64,000 bases of DNA, taken from NCBI GenBank assembly GCA_001599755.1, contig BCHX01000007.1, positions 1,364,001 to 1,428,000 of the forward strand. Reading direction: 5' to 3'. Below the pieces are notes generated by a model, which saw nothing but the letters and a program-made list of their open reading frames with translations, was not told the DNA's origin and ran no database searches. The translations under genes and the position numbers were made by a program. Below, piece by piece: positions 1-12,314 of the stretch (its first letter is position 1; each line of letters opens with the position of its first letter). Source of the DNA: Gliomastix tumulicola (taxonomy: Eukaryota; Ascomycota; Sordariomycetes; Hypocreales; Bionectriaceae).

Positions 1-414
1 ATGCGCTGTAAGAATGGACTGATGTGATGGATCCAATGACACTGCACTGGGGAAAGGAAGGGCCTGGACGGAGGCGGCCGTGACGACTTCTGGCCGCTGG
101 CGATGCGCCGCCCTTGTGCAAAGCTGCTCCTGGTTGCATGCCCGTATCATCAGCTAGTCATATCTTGGCCACTAAAAACCAACCCACTGCGCCAGCCACG
201 GACCACGCCAGCCAGCATCACCATGCGTCAAGCAAGTGGCGATAGTGTGCAGCCGGGATGGATGCCTGCCCGCAGCTGCATGACTCCGACCTGCCTGCGC
301 CTCTCGTGATTGGGCGCGGTGGGAAGGCAATTTACTGGGCTGGGCCTGGTTGGCTTTTGGTGGGAATGCATCCTGCCGGTACTGTATGTATTGGCACGCT
401 ACAGCAGCCCGCCC

Positions 415-437
415 GCAGGCAGGCAGGCAGGCAGGCA
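415..437. repeat. Tetranucleotide microsatellite (CAGG)n
   Basis: About five tandem copies of a GGCA/CAGG unit are visible. It lies in non-coding sequence. Confidence 0.85.
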
Positions 438-1411
438 TTCTGCCCAGAAGTCCGTCAGTCACACGCCAGCCGGGAAGCACACGCTTCACTGTGCCTATTA
501 GCCTGGGCTCTTAGCGCTGATCCCAGTTGCCAGACCAAAGCTGAAGACTGGCGAAGGATCTGCGCGACCGGCCATCTTCATCTCTTGCTTTCGCTCACTG
601 TCTGTGCCCAGTCTAGCAGGGAACGGTGCGGCAGGGACTGTGGAAAGTTCTCTGGACAGTGAAGCAGGGACAGGCCAGCACAGTTTCGGTCAGAACTTTC
701 TGCTCAATCACACGACCGTCACATTTCTTATCATCATCATCATCATGCTCATCACTGCTGTGCCGCCACTGTCTCTGCTCTGACCAGGTGTCCTTCGCCT
801 CACTCAACAAAGGATCGCGGATGAGCGAATGGGGGGAGGGGGGAATGGATGGATGTCTTTGTTGTTGTTCACACGGTGGGTGCCCGGCCGAGCCCACTGA
901 AATGTGATGCGGACGTGATGCGTGATGCGAGAATGACGAGGCTGCACTTTTGCGGCGCCCGAGCGATATTGGCCCTGCTCCTTTATTGCACATGTGTCAT
1001 GAACGCCCAGCTGTGGCAAGGATAGCCGTTCATAGTGCGAGCCCGGGTGCGGCAACAGGGGGGAGGAGAAGGAGGGATGATGGGCAGCCAACTAATTTAC
1101 GCGATTACGAGGATAGCGGCGGCCACCGTAGACTCTCCGATATGATGAAGCTAGCTAGCTCCGTCCGTCTTATCAGAGGAATAATCTGGGGATGAGAAGA
1201 AGCCAGAGAGAAGGACACAGTTCGGGTTCGCATGGAAGCCACTGGCAGACCGACAGGTAAACCATAATAGCAACAACGTGCGCAGCAGGGCAACTTGATG
1301 GGTCGGTCGGTCGTCAGCATGGTGGCTGGGAATGTCTAAATCAACTGCACTTTGGGGACACAGGACTGCGCTGGGGGGAACGACTGAACTGAGCTCTCAA
1401 CTGTGCTCACT

Positions 1412-1428
1412 CACACACACACACACAC
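1412..1428. repeat. Dinucleotide microsatellite (CA)n
   Basis: An uninterrupted CA tract of about eight units, upstream of the kinase gene. Confidence 0.85.
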
Positions 1429-2835
1429 AACAAATGTGCAACTCTTTTGCAAATGTGCCACACAACAGCAGGGCAAGCACCCCCCCCGGCCTCGATCTCA
1501 ACCCGGGCGGCTTCTGATGAGAGTCGAGGCGAAAGGACGCACAAAGAGCGGGCGAGAGACGGACTGGGGGGGGTCAGATGGACCACCAAGACGAGGCAAT
1601 GACACACTCAGAAGCAGGACGGACGGGCCTGGCGCATACCTACCGCCTGCAATCTGTATGGACACATCAACGTGATACCCACCCACACCTGCTTGGGAAC
1701 CAACGAACCACTTTATTCGTGTCAGACCATCCTTGCCTCCGCGTATGTACGTACCTCCGTACATTGCGCGGCATCACTCTCTTTCCGTGACACGGACCCC
1801 TGCCCTTGGCTCACATCCTTGTCCTTCCCCCCCTTGGCCCTTCTCGGCCTAGCCTGGAGGCGCTACGGGTCCCAGCATTATTTCCCAGGCCCCCGTCGCT
1901 GCGTCTTTAGACCTTGCGCTAGGACCATGACTATGACCCATGCCTGCGCAGTGGGACCACTAGGCCAAGACATAGCCCCCCCCTTCTTCTTCGTCGTCTT
2001 GCTTTCCCTTGCTCTGAAGCAGTGAAGCGGTACTAGCCTGAGCAGGGGTGCGTCTTGGGAGAAAAAAGGCTGGGTGGAACGCCCCTGAGTTGCGTGGAGT
2101 CGCTGGGAGTTTGATGGGCACCATCACACATCTTGCCAGGACGGGGCCCTCTGGCAGCACAGAGCCCACTCGTCTCTCCAGATCAGAGGGCGGTACGTAC
2201 CTTGTGCTGTGTTCGCCTCACTCTCTCGGTTGGCTCTCCATCCATCCTGTGCCGTTTATCTACTCTAGATAGCCCACCCTGTCTACGTTGGATCGGACGC
2301 TTCAACTACCCACCACCGACCACTTCCACGACACGCCTTCAACTCCTCTCCTACCACGACCACTCCAAAGACACTCTTCTTTCTCCTTTACAACAATTCT
2401 TTCACCTAATACACCTGTTCTCTTCTTTTTCTATTCTTCTGCATCCCTCTGGTTCCTCTTCCTCCGACATCTTTCCTCCATGATCCGTTGACTCGGTAGT
2501 CAGGAGTGTGTCGTTGACTTGCGAACCTTGGGAATAGAGAGTATATCAAGAAAAAGAGAATTTAATCGACACGACCCTCTCGACCTCCCTATTCGCTTCT
2601 CTGGAGAACGACACCGACCTGGCCTTTGATTTTTGTTAGATCGACCCTGGATTTTCGTACGGGATTGCAGCTTGCTGTTTTCCTTTGCGTCTCGCGCATC
2701 TCTTCTCTGGACCTGGACTTCGACCCCTGGATAATCGACAACTTCTGGACTTGACGACCTTAACTGGATATCAGTAATTTAACAACACACAACATACGTT
2801 CACCACGCGCGCACACACACACGAATACCAGGAAC

Positions 2836-4493
2836 ATGCAGCATCATGTCTCGTTCGGATACCCCACGCCTCCGGCATCGCCCTCGTCCTACGACAACAT
2901 CCGGTGTCAGCAGCAGCAGCAGCAGCAGATGAACACGAGACCGCAACAGCAGCAGCAGCAGACGCCATTTCGCTATGTCCCCGTCGCTCCCGAGGAGAGA
3001 CTCGGCACGTTCCTCGAGGGCAAGCTTCAGCTCATCGACATCCTCGGGACCGGCGCCTACGGTGTCGTCTACTCGGCTATCGACATGACTACTGGAGTTC
3101 GATACGCCGTCAAGTGCCTCAGCAAGTTCAACGCAGACGGGACCCCCCTGGAGCGACGACAAGCCGCCTACCAGCAGCGCGAGATTCACCTCCACTACCT
3201 TGCCTCGGCCCACAGCAATGTGGTGTCCATGTTCAAGATTGTGGACAACGCAGACTGCGTGTTCGTGATCCTCGAGTTCTGCCCGGAGGGTGACCTGTTC
3301 CTCAACATCACGGAGCGCGGCCAGTACGTCGGCAACGACGAGCTCGCCAAGAAGATCTTCCTCCAGATTCTCGACGCCGTGGATCACTGCCACAGGCTGG
3401 GTATCTACCACAGGGATCTGAAGCCCGAGAACATCTTGGTCACCGAGCATGGCGACACTGTCAAGCTGGCTGACTTCGGTCTTGCTACCTCTGACGATCG
3501 CTCGGAGGACTACGGCTGTGGTTCAACCTTCTATATGAGCCCAGGTAAATTACTCTCCCCTTCTCTTTCTCTCTCTCTCTACTGTCATATCTATCCCACA
3601 AGACAAGACGCTAACCACGGATGCCCATGACAGAATGCCTAGACCAATCTAGCAGGAAGCCCTACTACATGTGCGCGCCCAATGATGTCTGGTCATTGGG
3701 GGTCATCCTCGTCAACCTCACCTGTGGACGAAACCCGTGGAAGCAAGCATCAGTCCAGGACTCGACCTACCGCGCCTATGCTCGCTCCCCTGACTTTCTC
3801 AAGTCCATCCTCCCCATCACCGACGACCTCAACCAGATCTTGGGTCGCATCTTCAGCCCCATCCCTGAGCAGAGGATCACCGTCTCCGAGCTTCGGGACA
3901 TGATCCAGGCTTGCCCCAGACTCACTGCTCACACACCGCCCTCGCCGCCCGCCACCCCTGGACACGTCGTCGGCCAGTTCGTCCCGCCTCCCGCCTTCGA
4001 GGATGCCATCATTGACGACTCCGAGGACTCGGACTGCGAGTCTGTGTCGACCACCACCTCGACCTTCTCGGATGATGCCTCCCTCACCACCAGCGGGTCC
4101 ACCATCTCCGACCTGGACGACGACTTCATCCAGGAGCAGCAGGATGCCGTCTCGCTCGACGCCAACCCTTACACCTACGAGCCCGAGGCGCCCCGGGAGC
4201 AGCTCGCCTTCTTCCCCAACCAGGAGTTCGTCTCGCAGCAGTACACCGGGCCGGTGCCGACGCAGCAGGGCCCCAACCCTTTTCTCGTCAACGCCGCCCC
4301 CGTCTGCCACCCTCCTGCCCCCATGCCCGCTCAGGCGGCCATGCCCCCCCTCCCTTCCCACTGCCCACAGCCCAGGGCCTACTTCCCGCTGTGGAACGTG
4401 GTCAAATACGTTCAGCAGGTGCCTCTACGGCAATCTGCGGCGCCTTTCCATCACCAGCTACCTGTGATGCCTTCTTTCCAAGGCTGCTATTGA
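2836..4493 (+). CDS. Ran1/Ksp1-like serine/threonine protein kinase
   Basis: The CDS is join(2836..3544, 3634..4493), giving 522 aa. The intron has GTAAAT at its donor, a CTAAC branch point at 3611 and CAG at its acceptor; splicing restores ...FYMSPECLDQ. The N-terminus has two polyglutamine runs. The kinase domain starts near residue 60, with the glycine loop GTGAYGVVY near 71, VAIK-type lysine in YAVKCL, catalytic HRDLKPEN near 192, DFG near 212 and SPE in place of APE. The GSTFYMSPEC stretch is typical of the Ran1/Pat1-Ksp1-Vhs1 group, which links nutrient signals to growth and sexual development. The C-terminal 200 residues are Pro/Ser/Asp-rich, unstructured and without recognised domains. 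The gene has large gene-free flanks on both sides. Family assignment is firm; the exact orthologue is not. Confidence 0.93.
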
Positions 4494-7400
4494 AGCGCGG
4501 ATATCACCCCCTTCTCATCACTTGATGGGATGTGTGTGTGCTCCCCTTCACAACTGCACATATTTAATATGCACGTTCTTCACTTGCGTCCTACCGGCGA
4601 TTCGCTTTGCCTAGGATAGCATGGACACCCTTTTTTACTCATGAAAGCCACGGGACCTTTCAACAATATCTTCACCCATGGCTTCGACATGAAGCCTCGC
4701 GGCTCATGTCTTCATCACCACCACCTTTCACCCACAACAACAACATACCATTCATCCACTTGTTTATTATTATCAAACATCAGTTTTACCAGCGTGGAGT
4801 TGACAACACACGGGGGGTGGTTTTTCACATCGAGCAGACTGTTTTATCATTTTTTTTTATCACGGGAAGAAGCGTTTGCAACATGGGCGCAAAAGCTGAG
4901 GGACAAGTTTTTTTTTTTTTTATCCGAGATGATGAACGTTCACGAAACCAAAACCCCAAAAACACTCTTATATCCTTTAATCCTCCTGTCTTTTTCTTTT
5001 TTTCCTTTCCTACGAGTTTCGGGATTTTATTGGCAAAGAAGCTGATAGAGGTGTTTCTGGAACAAACGAAAGCTGTGGCGAAAGATACCAGTTGGGTTGG
5101 GACCTCATTCCATCGTTCGATCTGTTTTTTTTTTTCCTCCTTATTTCTCTCCTTTTTCATTGGTTATCGAAACCGGGCGTGGTTTCTTTTGGGTGGAAAA
5201 TTTTATCTCTTCCGTTGTCTGAAGAAGAAGAAGATGGGCACAAGATTAGACACTGGGCTCAAGTTCCCAAACAAAGAGGTGTGGGCGGCAATTGTGTTTG
5301 CGCGCCCTCCTCTATGACGAGTTTTTACGAGATACTCAATGGTGACAGCTTCTCCCAAAGCGGAGGGGTTGTTGGCCACACAACCATTTTTTTGGGCATA
5401 CAATGAAAAAGAAAGTTGTTACCAAATTCTGCAAATTGTCTACGTCAACGTGCTTGCAAAGTGAATAACAAAAAAGGTCCTTCTGTGAAGAAGCTAACTG
5501 CAGTGTGTAGGGGAGGGTCGCGAAGTATTCATGCATGTAGATGGGCGGCGGTACCAAGTTAGAGAGGTTGGAGGGGAGAGGGAGGGGAGGGGAAGACGAG
5601 TTGCCCTGCTGATGTGGAAAGCCCGCCTGTCAGCCTAGGGCAACTTCGCACGAGGCGCCCGTCCATTGGCTCGGGGTGTGTGCTAGTTAGTCTCGGACCG
5701 TTTCTGAGCTTCCTGCCTGCGTTTTGGGGGTCCTCCTCCTCCCACATCCATCCTTTTTCGGTATCCGTTCTCTTTTGCCTTGGACTGGGAAAAGAAAAGA
5801 GGTGTGTGTGGAGGGTCCTTTGGAAGAGAAGTGCCCCTCCCCTCCACGACTCAGGATTCAATGATGATTGGAACGATGACGGGGAAGGGGACGGCCTTTA
5901 GGAGGGTGGAGGGCTTTTCTTCCCAGCATCATCCTGCCCGGGCGTAGAGGAGGGTCGGTTCCCTGCTTGGCCTTCTTTCGTCTGGAGGGAGGAAGATGCG
6001 CGCGATGGTATGATGACAAAGGAAGGGTCAGGGGACGGGGAGAAGGGCAGGCGGTGGGGTTCAAGGGTATTTTGCTGCAGCGTGCCGTCAGGGTAGGGTG
6101 CGTAAAGTTCTTCCTCGCGCTGGGCGTTCCTGGGGATGGGATTACACATCAGTATGTGTTCATACGAGTAGTAGTTCCCTGCACTTCAATAGGAGAATAG
6201 CACTCGCAGGCGACAGACTGCATAGAGCCTGCAGCGAGGTGGTAGGCGGTCAGTCAAGACAGGCGGTCTGGCCCCCCCAGAAGCCCACCAAGTTTATGCG
6301 TGGGCTGCATACCGCCAACCCAACCTCCCACTCACACTCGACCGCCTATTCGCTCTGCCTTCCTGCACGACGGGCGGTGAAGGCGAGACAAAATATGAGC
6401 GGACTGCATGAAAGAGAGAGACGCCGCTGTATGCAGCCTGTGGCCCCCCCCTCCCACACACCCATCTCACAGTTCCGCATCCTCCCCCTCTGGTTGGCTG
6501 GAAAAAGGGTTGCGTTGCTTCGCTGTTCTTGTTCTGGACCCTCTCCCCGCCCGCCTCTATGCGCACTACGCATGTCTGTTTGCTTACGGCCAACACGACT
6601 GCAACCCACCGCCGCCGGCCAATCAGCTCTGTCTCTTCATATGAGAAGTGTGATTGTTGTGGCCCGTTTCCGGCAAGGATGTACCGAATGAAAGGCGCGA
6701 TAAGCACGACCACGGGACAGTCACACATCCATCCATCGGTAGGCTGGGCGTTGAGACTCCGTCGCTGTTGGGGGCCCTTCCTCCCAGGATCGCGATGGCC
6801 GTCACCCCTCGATCGCTTACGGGAAAGACGACGGTCTCGCCTTGGAGGAGGGACTGGGAGGGGGGGCCAGCTAGCTAGCTGGTGGTTGCATCCTCTAGTT
6901 TTCTGGCCCCGGCAGACGACTTGTCGCGGCGAGTCCTTGGATGGATGGCGTTGCCCGGCTTGTGTTGGCTGCATGTCAGCGGGCGTCGCCTGCTAGGTCG
7001 GCGAAATTTGGCACAGGATGAAAATGGCCTGTCCTGCTGATGGACTCCTCCCTCTGGTGCTGGTATGATCCTATTCCCCGCGCCCCGCCTAGAGCTGAGG
7101 CTTGCGTCCTGCGCCGCTGGGATTCTTTCCGCTGGTAGGATGCTGCCCTTGTGGCACGCCGGGGGGAGGGAGTACCGTAAGTGCTTGCCTTTGGTGCTGT
7201 TCTGCTCTGCTCCTTTGGAGACCCTGTTGTTTCTGCAGGGCGGGCGAAGGAGCAACTACCCTATGCAGGCCTTGCTGAGTAAGGATGTGCCCTGCGTATG
7301 GCGTCTCTTGTCTGAGTGACACACGGGCGAGGAGGACTGTGGCCTGACTGGCGAGAGGCACAGCGATGCAGCTTGATGGTCCGCCAGGTAGAGATATCGA

Positions 7401-9511
7401 GTGGCATCACCAGTCTCCACAAGTGTGTCTGCCGACGAGCTCTTATCAGCAGACAGCGTATGATCATTACGTCGCAGGGCTATGATGTAGCGCCGCCTTC
7501 GATTCGCAAGAGAGCTCTGTCATGAAGGCTGGATCGGCAGTTCTCCGTTTCCAATGAGAGACAGCCTCCAGGTTCCTGCTGCTCCGCTTGAGGGGAGCAC
7601 ATGGGCTTGTACTATTGAGCCCGCTTGCTGATGGCTGGAAACTCTGATAAAGCTTGTCGAGCTGGTGTGGTGCTGATAGAAGGAGGAGCTCGAGCTGGCG
7701 AGCTTGAAGCAGCAGGGCACATAGCGCCATGGAGCACCGATTTGCCGATGGACCTTGTCCGTCACTCGAGACCGAGACAAGAGGGGGCGGTAGTAGTTGG
7801 TAGTTACAGAGATTATGTGTAGTCATCTGCGAAGTTCAAGCATGTCCCGTCGACCCAAGTGTCGACCGCCGGACACTCCATATTGATGGCAAATGTCTGG
7901 TCTGCTATCCAAGCTCAATTGCTTGGACTTGAAAGCCATTGAATTTGTGGGAGCAATCATACGTACGAGCCCAAGATGGCATAGCAGCACAGGAGGTAGA
8001 CTGGTGAGGTAGCTTATTTGGTGTAAGTCTCGCCTCGCCTTAGAGTACCACGGCTTGTCGCTAAGGGGCCGGGCAGAAACCTCCTCATGCTTTGGCACGA
8101 CTACTCTAGCCCCCTCGACACACGTGCCGATACTGTCGGAGTCTCCTCATCGCATGAGTCGCCTCCCGATCGTATTGACAACAGATACGCGATGATTGAT
8201 GAGGGGCTGTAGCTGTCGTCCCTGTCCGACGCGTGCTATCGTAGGACACCCACCGGCGATAGCATCGGCATGTCACTCGAGAAGAACCATCCGTGGCCAC
8301 ATCACAAAAGAATAACGCCACTGTTGACATCAAAGAATGCGCCGGAGAGGAAGACCCGGGCGAGAAGAGACGACGGACCGCCGCACTGGCATGCCGCCGC
8401 GTGCCTCTTGTCGGACCACCCCCCAGCCGTCGGCGGAGTACGTCTCTTCGTGGGCGCCTGAGTTTTGTGCGACACCCCCAGAGACATGGGAAAGACAGTA
8501 CACGTTTCGGCGCTAAGAATCGGCCGATGAAAAAAGGGTTCCCAAGGCCAGAGCGGCGGATGACACCGTCCGTCTCATTCCCATCACGAAAGCATGGAGA
8601 AGCATTCCATTAGCTTTCTAGATGAATCATGGGTCTACGCTTCGCACGCGCCGTGGGAATGGCGGGTTTGGGAACAGGGAGAGTGGTCTGTGTTAGGCTT
8701 TCGGGCGCGCGAAGCTTCTTCGTGAAGATACGTGGACGTCCTCTCGGGATTCGCGGTTCGAGGTTTCTGGAACGCGTTAGGGGGGGTTTCTTGGCGAGGG
8801 CCGAGGAGGTAGGATGGGTTTGAACTCAATGTCCAGTGGCGGGCCATTGTCCGTCATTGTTTGTCGGAAGCGGTTAGAGGACGTGAACAGACTCGGGGCC
8901 GGAACCTGGAGAAGCGGCCGGTCTCTGGCAATCCCTGGATTGAGTTCAGCGATATATGGCCCTAGACGGTACCGACGGACATACCTGTTGAGCTGGTGAA
9001 CTTGGCGTGTGGCTTCAGAGACCGACGAACTCTCTTCGAAAACATCAGGTCATTAGACACCGAAGAAGCGCCATGGCGGGTTGGAGCTGATGTCATGTGG
9101 AAAGCAAATGGTGAGTGACTGGGCAGTGTCGCAGGCAGCTCAAGCTCTCGCGCTTGGGTTCGTGACACTTCGATGTGCTTTAGGAGGGAGAGAAGACGAA
9201 TCACGCGCAATCCTGGCGCATGGGAGCTGGTTGCGACGCATTGTTCCGTCTACATGTTTATTTTTCCGACCTCGCAACGGAGGCCTTGTGGCTGAGAAAG
9301 AGGGAAATGGAGAGGCTGGCTTGCGCCATCCCCGTGATCATGGCCAGCCTCAAATCGAATGGCGGGGGAAGACAGGATTTTCTGGGGATGGCTGCGAAAT
9401 ACAATGCAATGCAATTCAATTCATGATCTGCTCCCTCACGCGAAATCTGGTGCAACGAAACGAAAACCGACCAGGGCTCATACACGTCGTGGCAGGGAGA
9501 CTCGCTATATC
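4494..9511. other. Five-kilobase gene-free stretch
   Basis: No gene can be supported here. The first 900 bases are T-rich with several long T homopolymers and probably include the kinase 3' UTR. The longest frame (4607-5317) is low-complexity Phe/Leu translated from these tracts. The rest gives only short overlapping frames on both strands, none with a recognisable motif. I found no tRNA-like T-arm and no transposon coding remnant. Confidence 0.5.
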
Positions 9512-11329
9512 ATGGTCGTCTGTAGCGTAGCCCGCGCGCTCGCGTGCGTTCTCACGGTAGCAACGTGCACCGCCGCCAATCCCATAAAGGCCAGTCCTGG
9601 CGTAGAAGCCGGGGATGTCGATGCCGGTAGGTCTGATCCAGCGCGCTGGTCTCCGAGATCACTGTCGCTCACTCATCCAGAACACTATGTGCTTGACCTG
9701 CCGTCGAGCAACGAATCAACACCTCGCCTTACCGAGGATCAAAGAACAGCTGTCAAGGCGTTGGCAGACCAAATACTGAGCAAGGACGTCGCTGATGTCC
9801 TGACGGCGGAGGTTGGGGGCAACACCCTCGAGGCTCTCGTGCTGGAGAAGGCACAGCAGAGAGCGGCCAAGGAGGCCTCCCGGTCCGCTGCCTACGAGGA
9901 TGATGTCTCGCTCTCCCACGGTAAGCTATCTCGTCGGGACATGGACGGGAGTGGTGGGGGTGGAGATGAACGTGAAGGCAGGCAGCAGAAGAGCGACGGG
10001 CACGAGGGTGAGGCTCGAAATAAAGCCAGAAACGATGCGAATAATGACGGCGACGACGGCGAGAATGGCAAAAGCGACACCCACGGGAAGGGCGAGCTAT
10101 CCGGAAAGCAAGAAGGAAGGGGAGAAGACAAAGAAGAGAGACAGAACACGGCGAAGACCTCCCAGGGACCTGTTCGGAAGCCTGCCGAGAAGCCTGCCGA
10201 GAAGCCTGCCGAGAAGCCTGCCGAGAAGCCCGCTGGCAAGACCGCCGACAAGGGCCCTGCCCAGAAATCCGTCGAGAACGCCAGTGGTAGGAACAACGAC
10301 ACAGGCCGCGAAAGCCAAGTGGAGGATAAGGAGTCTAGAGAAGCGGATAAGGGCGAAGAAAAGAACGTCCGGGAGCAGCGCGGCCGGCCGGGGGCGCTGT
10401 GGGAGCACCCTTCACCGAAGTCGAAGGAAGAGCAGAAAGAGCAGAAGGCTGGACAACAAGCACCACCGGCACAACAACAGGAGCAAACACAGCAGCAGCC
10501 GGAAAAGCAGCAACAACAGACACAGAAGCAGCCGGCGCAGAAGCAGCCGGCACAGCAGCAAGTGCAGAATCAGCCAGTGCAGCATCAGCCAGTGCGGAGC
10601 CAGCCGGTACAGAGCCAGCCGGTACAGAGCCAGCCGATGCAGAACCCGCCAGTACAGACTCAACCGGTCCAGCAGCAGCCCGTCCAACAGCCAGCACAAC
10701 CACCACCGCAGCAACAGAATCAGCAGCCTGCTCCTCCCCCCGGCGGCTCACTGCAGCCTCCCACCGCTGGCCCGATAGCAGGACCACTTCCCGGCCCCGG
10801 CGTCCTCCCGCCAGCCGGCTCCGTGTTCGCGGGAGGCATGATCCCGCCCCTCGCCCCAGTTTCCCCCTCGCCGCCGCCGACGACGCCCCAGCAGATCGAG
10901 AAGCTGCTCGAGATCGAGCACTTCTCCCGCCCCCTCGACCGGGACGACTACTACAAGCGCAACTTCAACTGGGTCCGCTGCCACTCCCCGAACATGCTCC
11001 GGTTCACCGTCGGCGGCGCGTGGGCCGGGCTCCACGGCCGCAACGTCCTGCGGCAGCTCAAGTCCATCCCCGAGTGCGCCGACGTCGTGGGCTGGCGGTT
11101 CGACTACATCAACAGGCAGGGCTTCGGGGACGCCGTCATGTCGTGGGATACGTTCTGGGGCGGGTGCTGCCCTAACCTCGCCGCGCACGCGATGCTCGAG
11201 GTGGCGCGCGAGGCCGAGCCGCTGACGCACAGGAAGCTGTACGTGTACGGCTGCCCGGGCTTCAGGGAACTGGATGACTATGTCAACGAGCCTCTGAGGT
11301 TGTTGACCATGAATGGGCCGGCACAGTAG
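9512..11329 (+). CDS. Secreted protein with Lys/Glu/Gln/Pro repeats and a Cys-containing C-terminal domain
   Basis: The single-exon product is 605 aa. I start at the ATG at 9512 rather than at upstream in-frame codons because it opens a clear signal peptide (residues 1-22, hydrophobic core ALACVLTVA, Ala-rich cleavage region). The mature protein begins with an acidic stretch. A basic/acidic low-complexity region follows, containing tandem EKPA units (nt 10180-10235), then a Gln/Pro region with repeated QPVQ units (nt 10560-10700). The last 150 residues look folded: Trp- and Gly-rich, with five cysteines including an adjacent CC pair. I do not recognise this domain. The layout, a disordered stalk ahead of a compact C-terminal domain, suggests a cell-wall or extracellular protein. 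Confidence 0.75.
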   Translation: MVVCSVARALACVLTVATCTAANPIKASPGVEAGDVDAGRSDPARWSPRSLSLTHPEHYVLDLPSSNESTPRLTEDQRTAVKALADQILSKDVADVLTAEVGGNTLEALVLEKAQQRAAKEASRSAAYEDDVSLSHGKLSRRDMDGSGGGGDEREGRQQKSDGHEGEARNKARNDANNDGDDGENGKSDTHGKGELSGKQEGRGEDKEERQNTAKTSQGPVRKPAEKPAEKPAEKPAEKPAGKTADKGPAQKSVENASGRNNDTGRESQVEDKESREADKGEEKNVREQRGRPGALWEHPSPKSKEEQKEQKAGQQAPPAQQQEQTQQQPEKQQQQTQKQPAQKQPAQQQVQNQPVQHQPVRSQPVQSQPVQSQPMQNPPVQTQPVQQQPVQQPAQPPPQQQNQQPAPPPGGSLQPPTAGPIAGPLPGPGVLPPAGSVFAGGMIPPLAPVSPSPPPTTPQQIEKLLEIEHFSRPLDRDDYYKRNFNWVRCHSPNMLRFTVGGAWAGLHGRNVLRQLKSIPECADVVGWRFDYINRQGFGDAVMSWDTFWGGCCPNLAAHAMLEVAREAEPLTHRKLYVYGCPGFRELDDYVNEPLRLLTMNGPAQ

Positions 11330-12314
11330 CCAGATCGTAAAGGGATCAGGGATGGGAGGATGATGTGTTGCAAGGCCGGAATGTGCTCGAGCAGATCCGA
11401 GGCGGAAATCATCGAAGCGTGGGGCGCAAGAATGTGACGGACAGACTGGTGTTTGTTCTGCAAACAAGGATCCTGCACTCCCTCGAGTGAGTTACTGGTG
11501 ACAATGGCCCCCGCGTCACCGTGTCGCACTCTGGGAGGTGAGACCAGGAGCCACGAGCCAAGTTTCGCCAAAGACTCTAGGGTAGATAATAGAGGGTCAA
11601 GGTAATCGTCTTGTCTCGAAGAGTAAATGAGTTATATGTTTGAAACGCATCCACGTCGATATTGTGCAGTGCGTTGAGAAGCGCCATTCCCCAGGCCCGC
11701 TCTTCCAGCTCTAGTGCGAACCGTCTGATCCCGGCTCCGATCCGTCAAGCTGTCTGGGAGTCCCCCCGATCTGTCTTTGGTGGAGGCCGGAGCCGGTGTT
11801 GTCGAGCCAGACGACAACTGTGTAGCCGTGGCAGGCTGGCGACCATGTCCTTTCTCGCGGCCCGCGTCTCCCTTTTCATCTGTATCGTCGCACCTCTTCA
11901 CGTGCTCACAGCGTTCTGCAGGATGCGCCGACCCTGCAGATCACCTCTGCAGATGCGACGGCCGTCTTCTGCTTGTGGTAAAGGACGCATGCAGGCCCCT
12001 GAGTGAACCCTGCGCATCCTGCAGCTCTCCATTCTCGGCATACTCTTCCAATGATAGTCGCGGCAGAACGTTCGGATTTGCGGACCAGAGATAACTAGAG
12101 CCTAATGTTGGCTCTCTCTCTCTTCCTTTCATTTAATTATGGTGCGTGCGCGCACGCGCGACTACGCTGCGCTGGAGGGGGCTACTCTCTTTCCTCCTTT
12201 CTCTCCCTTCTTCACCTCTGTTGGTAGCACAAGACGACCTATTGGGGTGCCAACCACACCCTCTCTCCCTCTCCTCTTCCCTTGAAAATCAGAAGAAATC
12301 CGTGATACGTCGCC
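11330..12314. other. Intergenic region
   Basis: No gene is visible. Frames on both strands are short and lack motifs. The last 150 bases before the next ATG are pyrimidine-rich and resemble a promoter and 5' UTR. Confidence 0.5.

Larger units (their letters stand above)
1..2835. other. Gene-free upstream region and probable long 5' leader of the kinase gene
   Basis: I see no supportable gene in this stretch. The open frames are short, overlap on both strands and are rich in low-complexity residues. It carries several microsatellites. From about 2275 to 2480 it becomes pyrimidine-rich (repeated CTT, CTC and CCA tracts), as is common at fungal transcription start regions. The roughly 350 bases before the kinase ATG at 2836 probably form part of a long 5' UTR. 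Promoter elements cannot be placed with confidence. Confidence 0.5.

Noticed and set aside
4607..5317. Plus-strand frame of 236 codons
   Set aside because: It translates T homopolymers into Phe runs, has no domain and overlaps equally open frames on both strands; it is probably kinase 3' UTR and intergenic DNA.
9813..11175. Long plus-strand frames inside the secreted repeat protein gene
   Set aside because: Arg/Ser-rich and Thr/Ala-rich shadow translations of the repetitive coding sequence in other frames.
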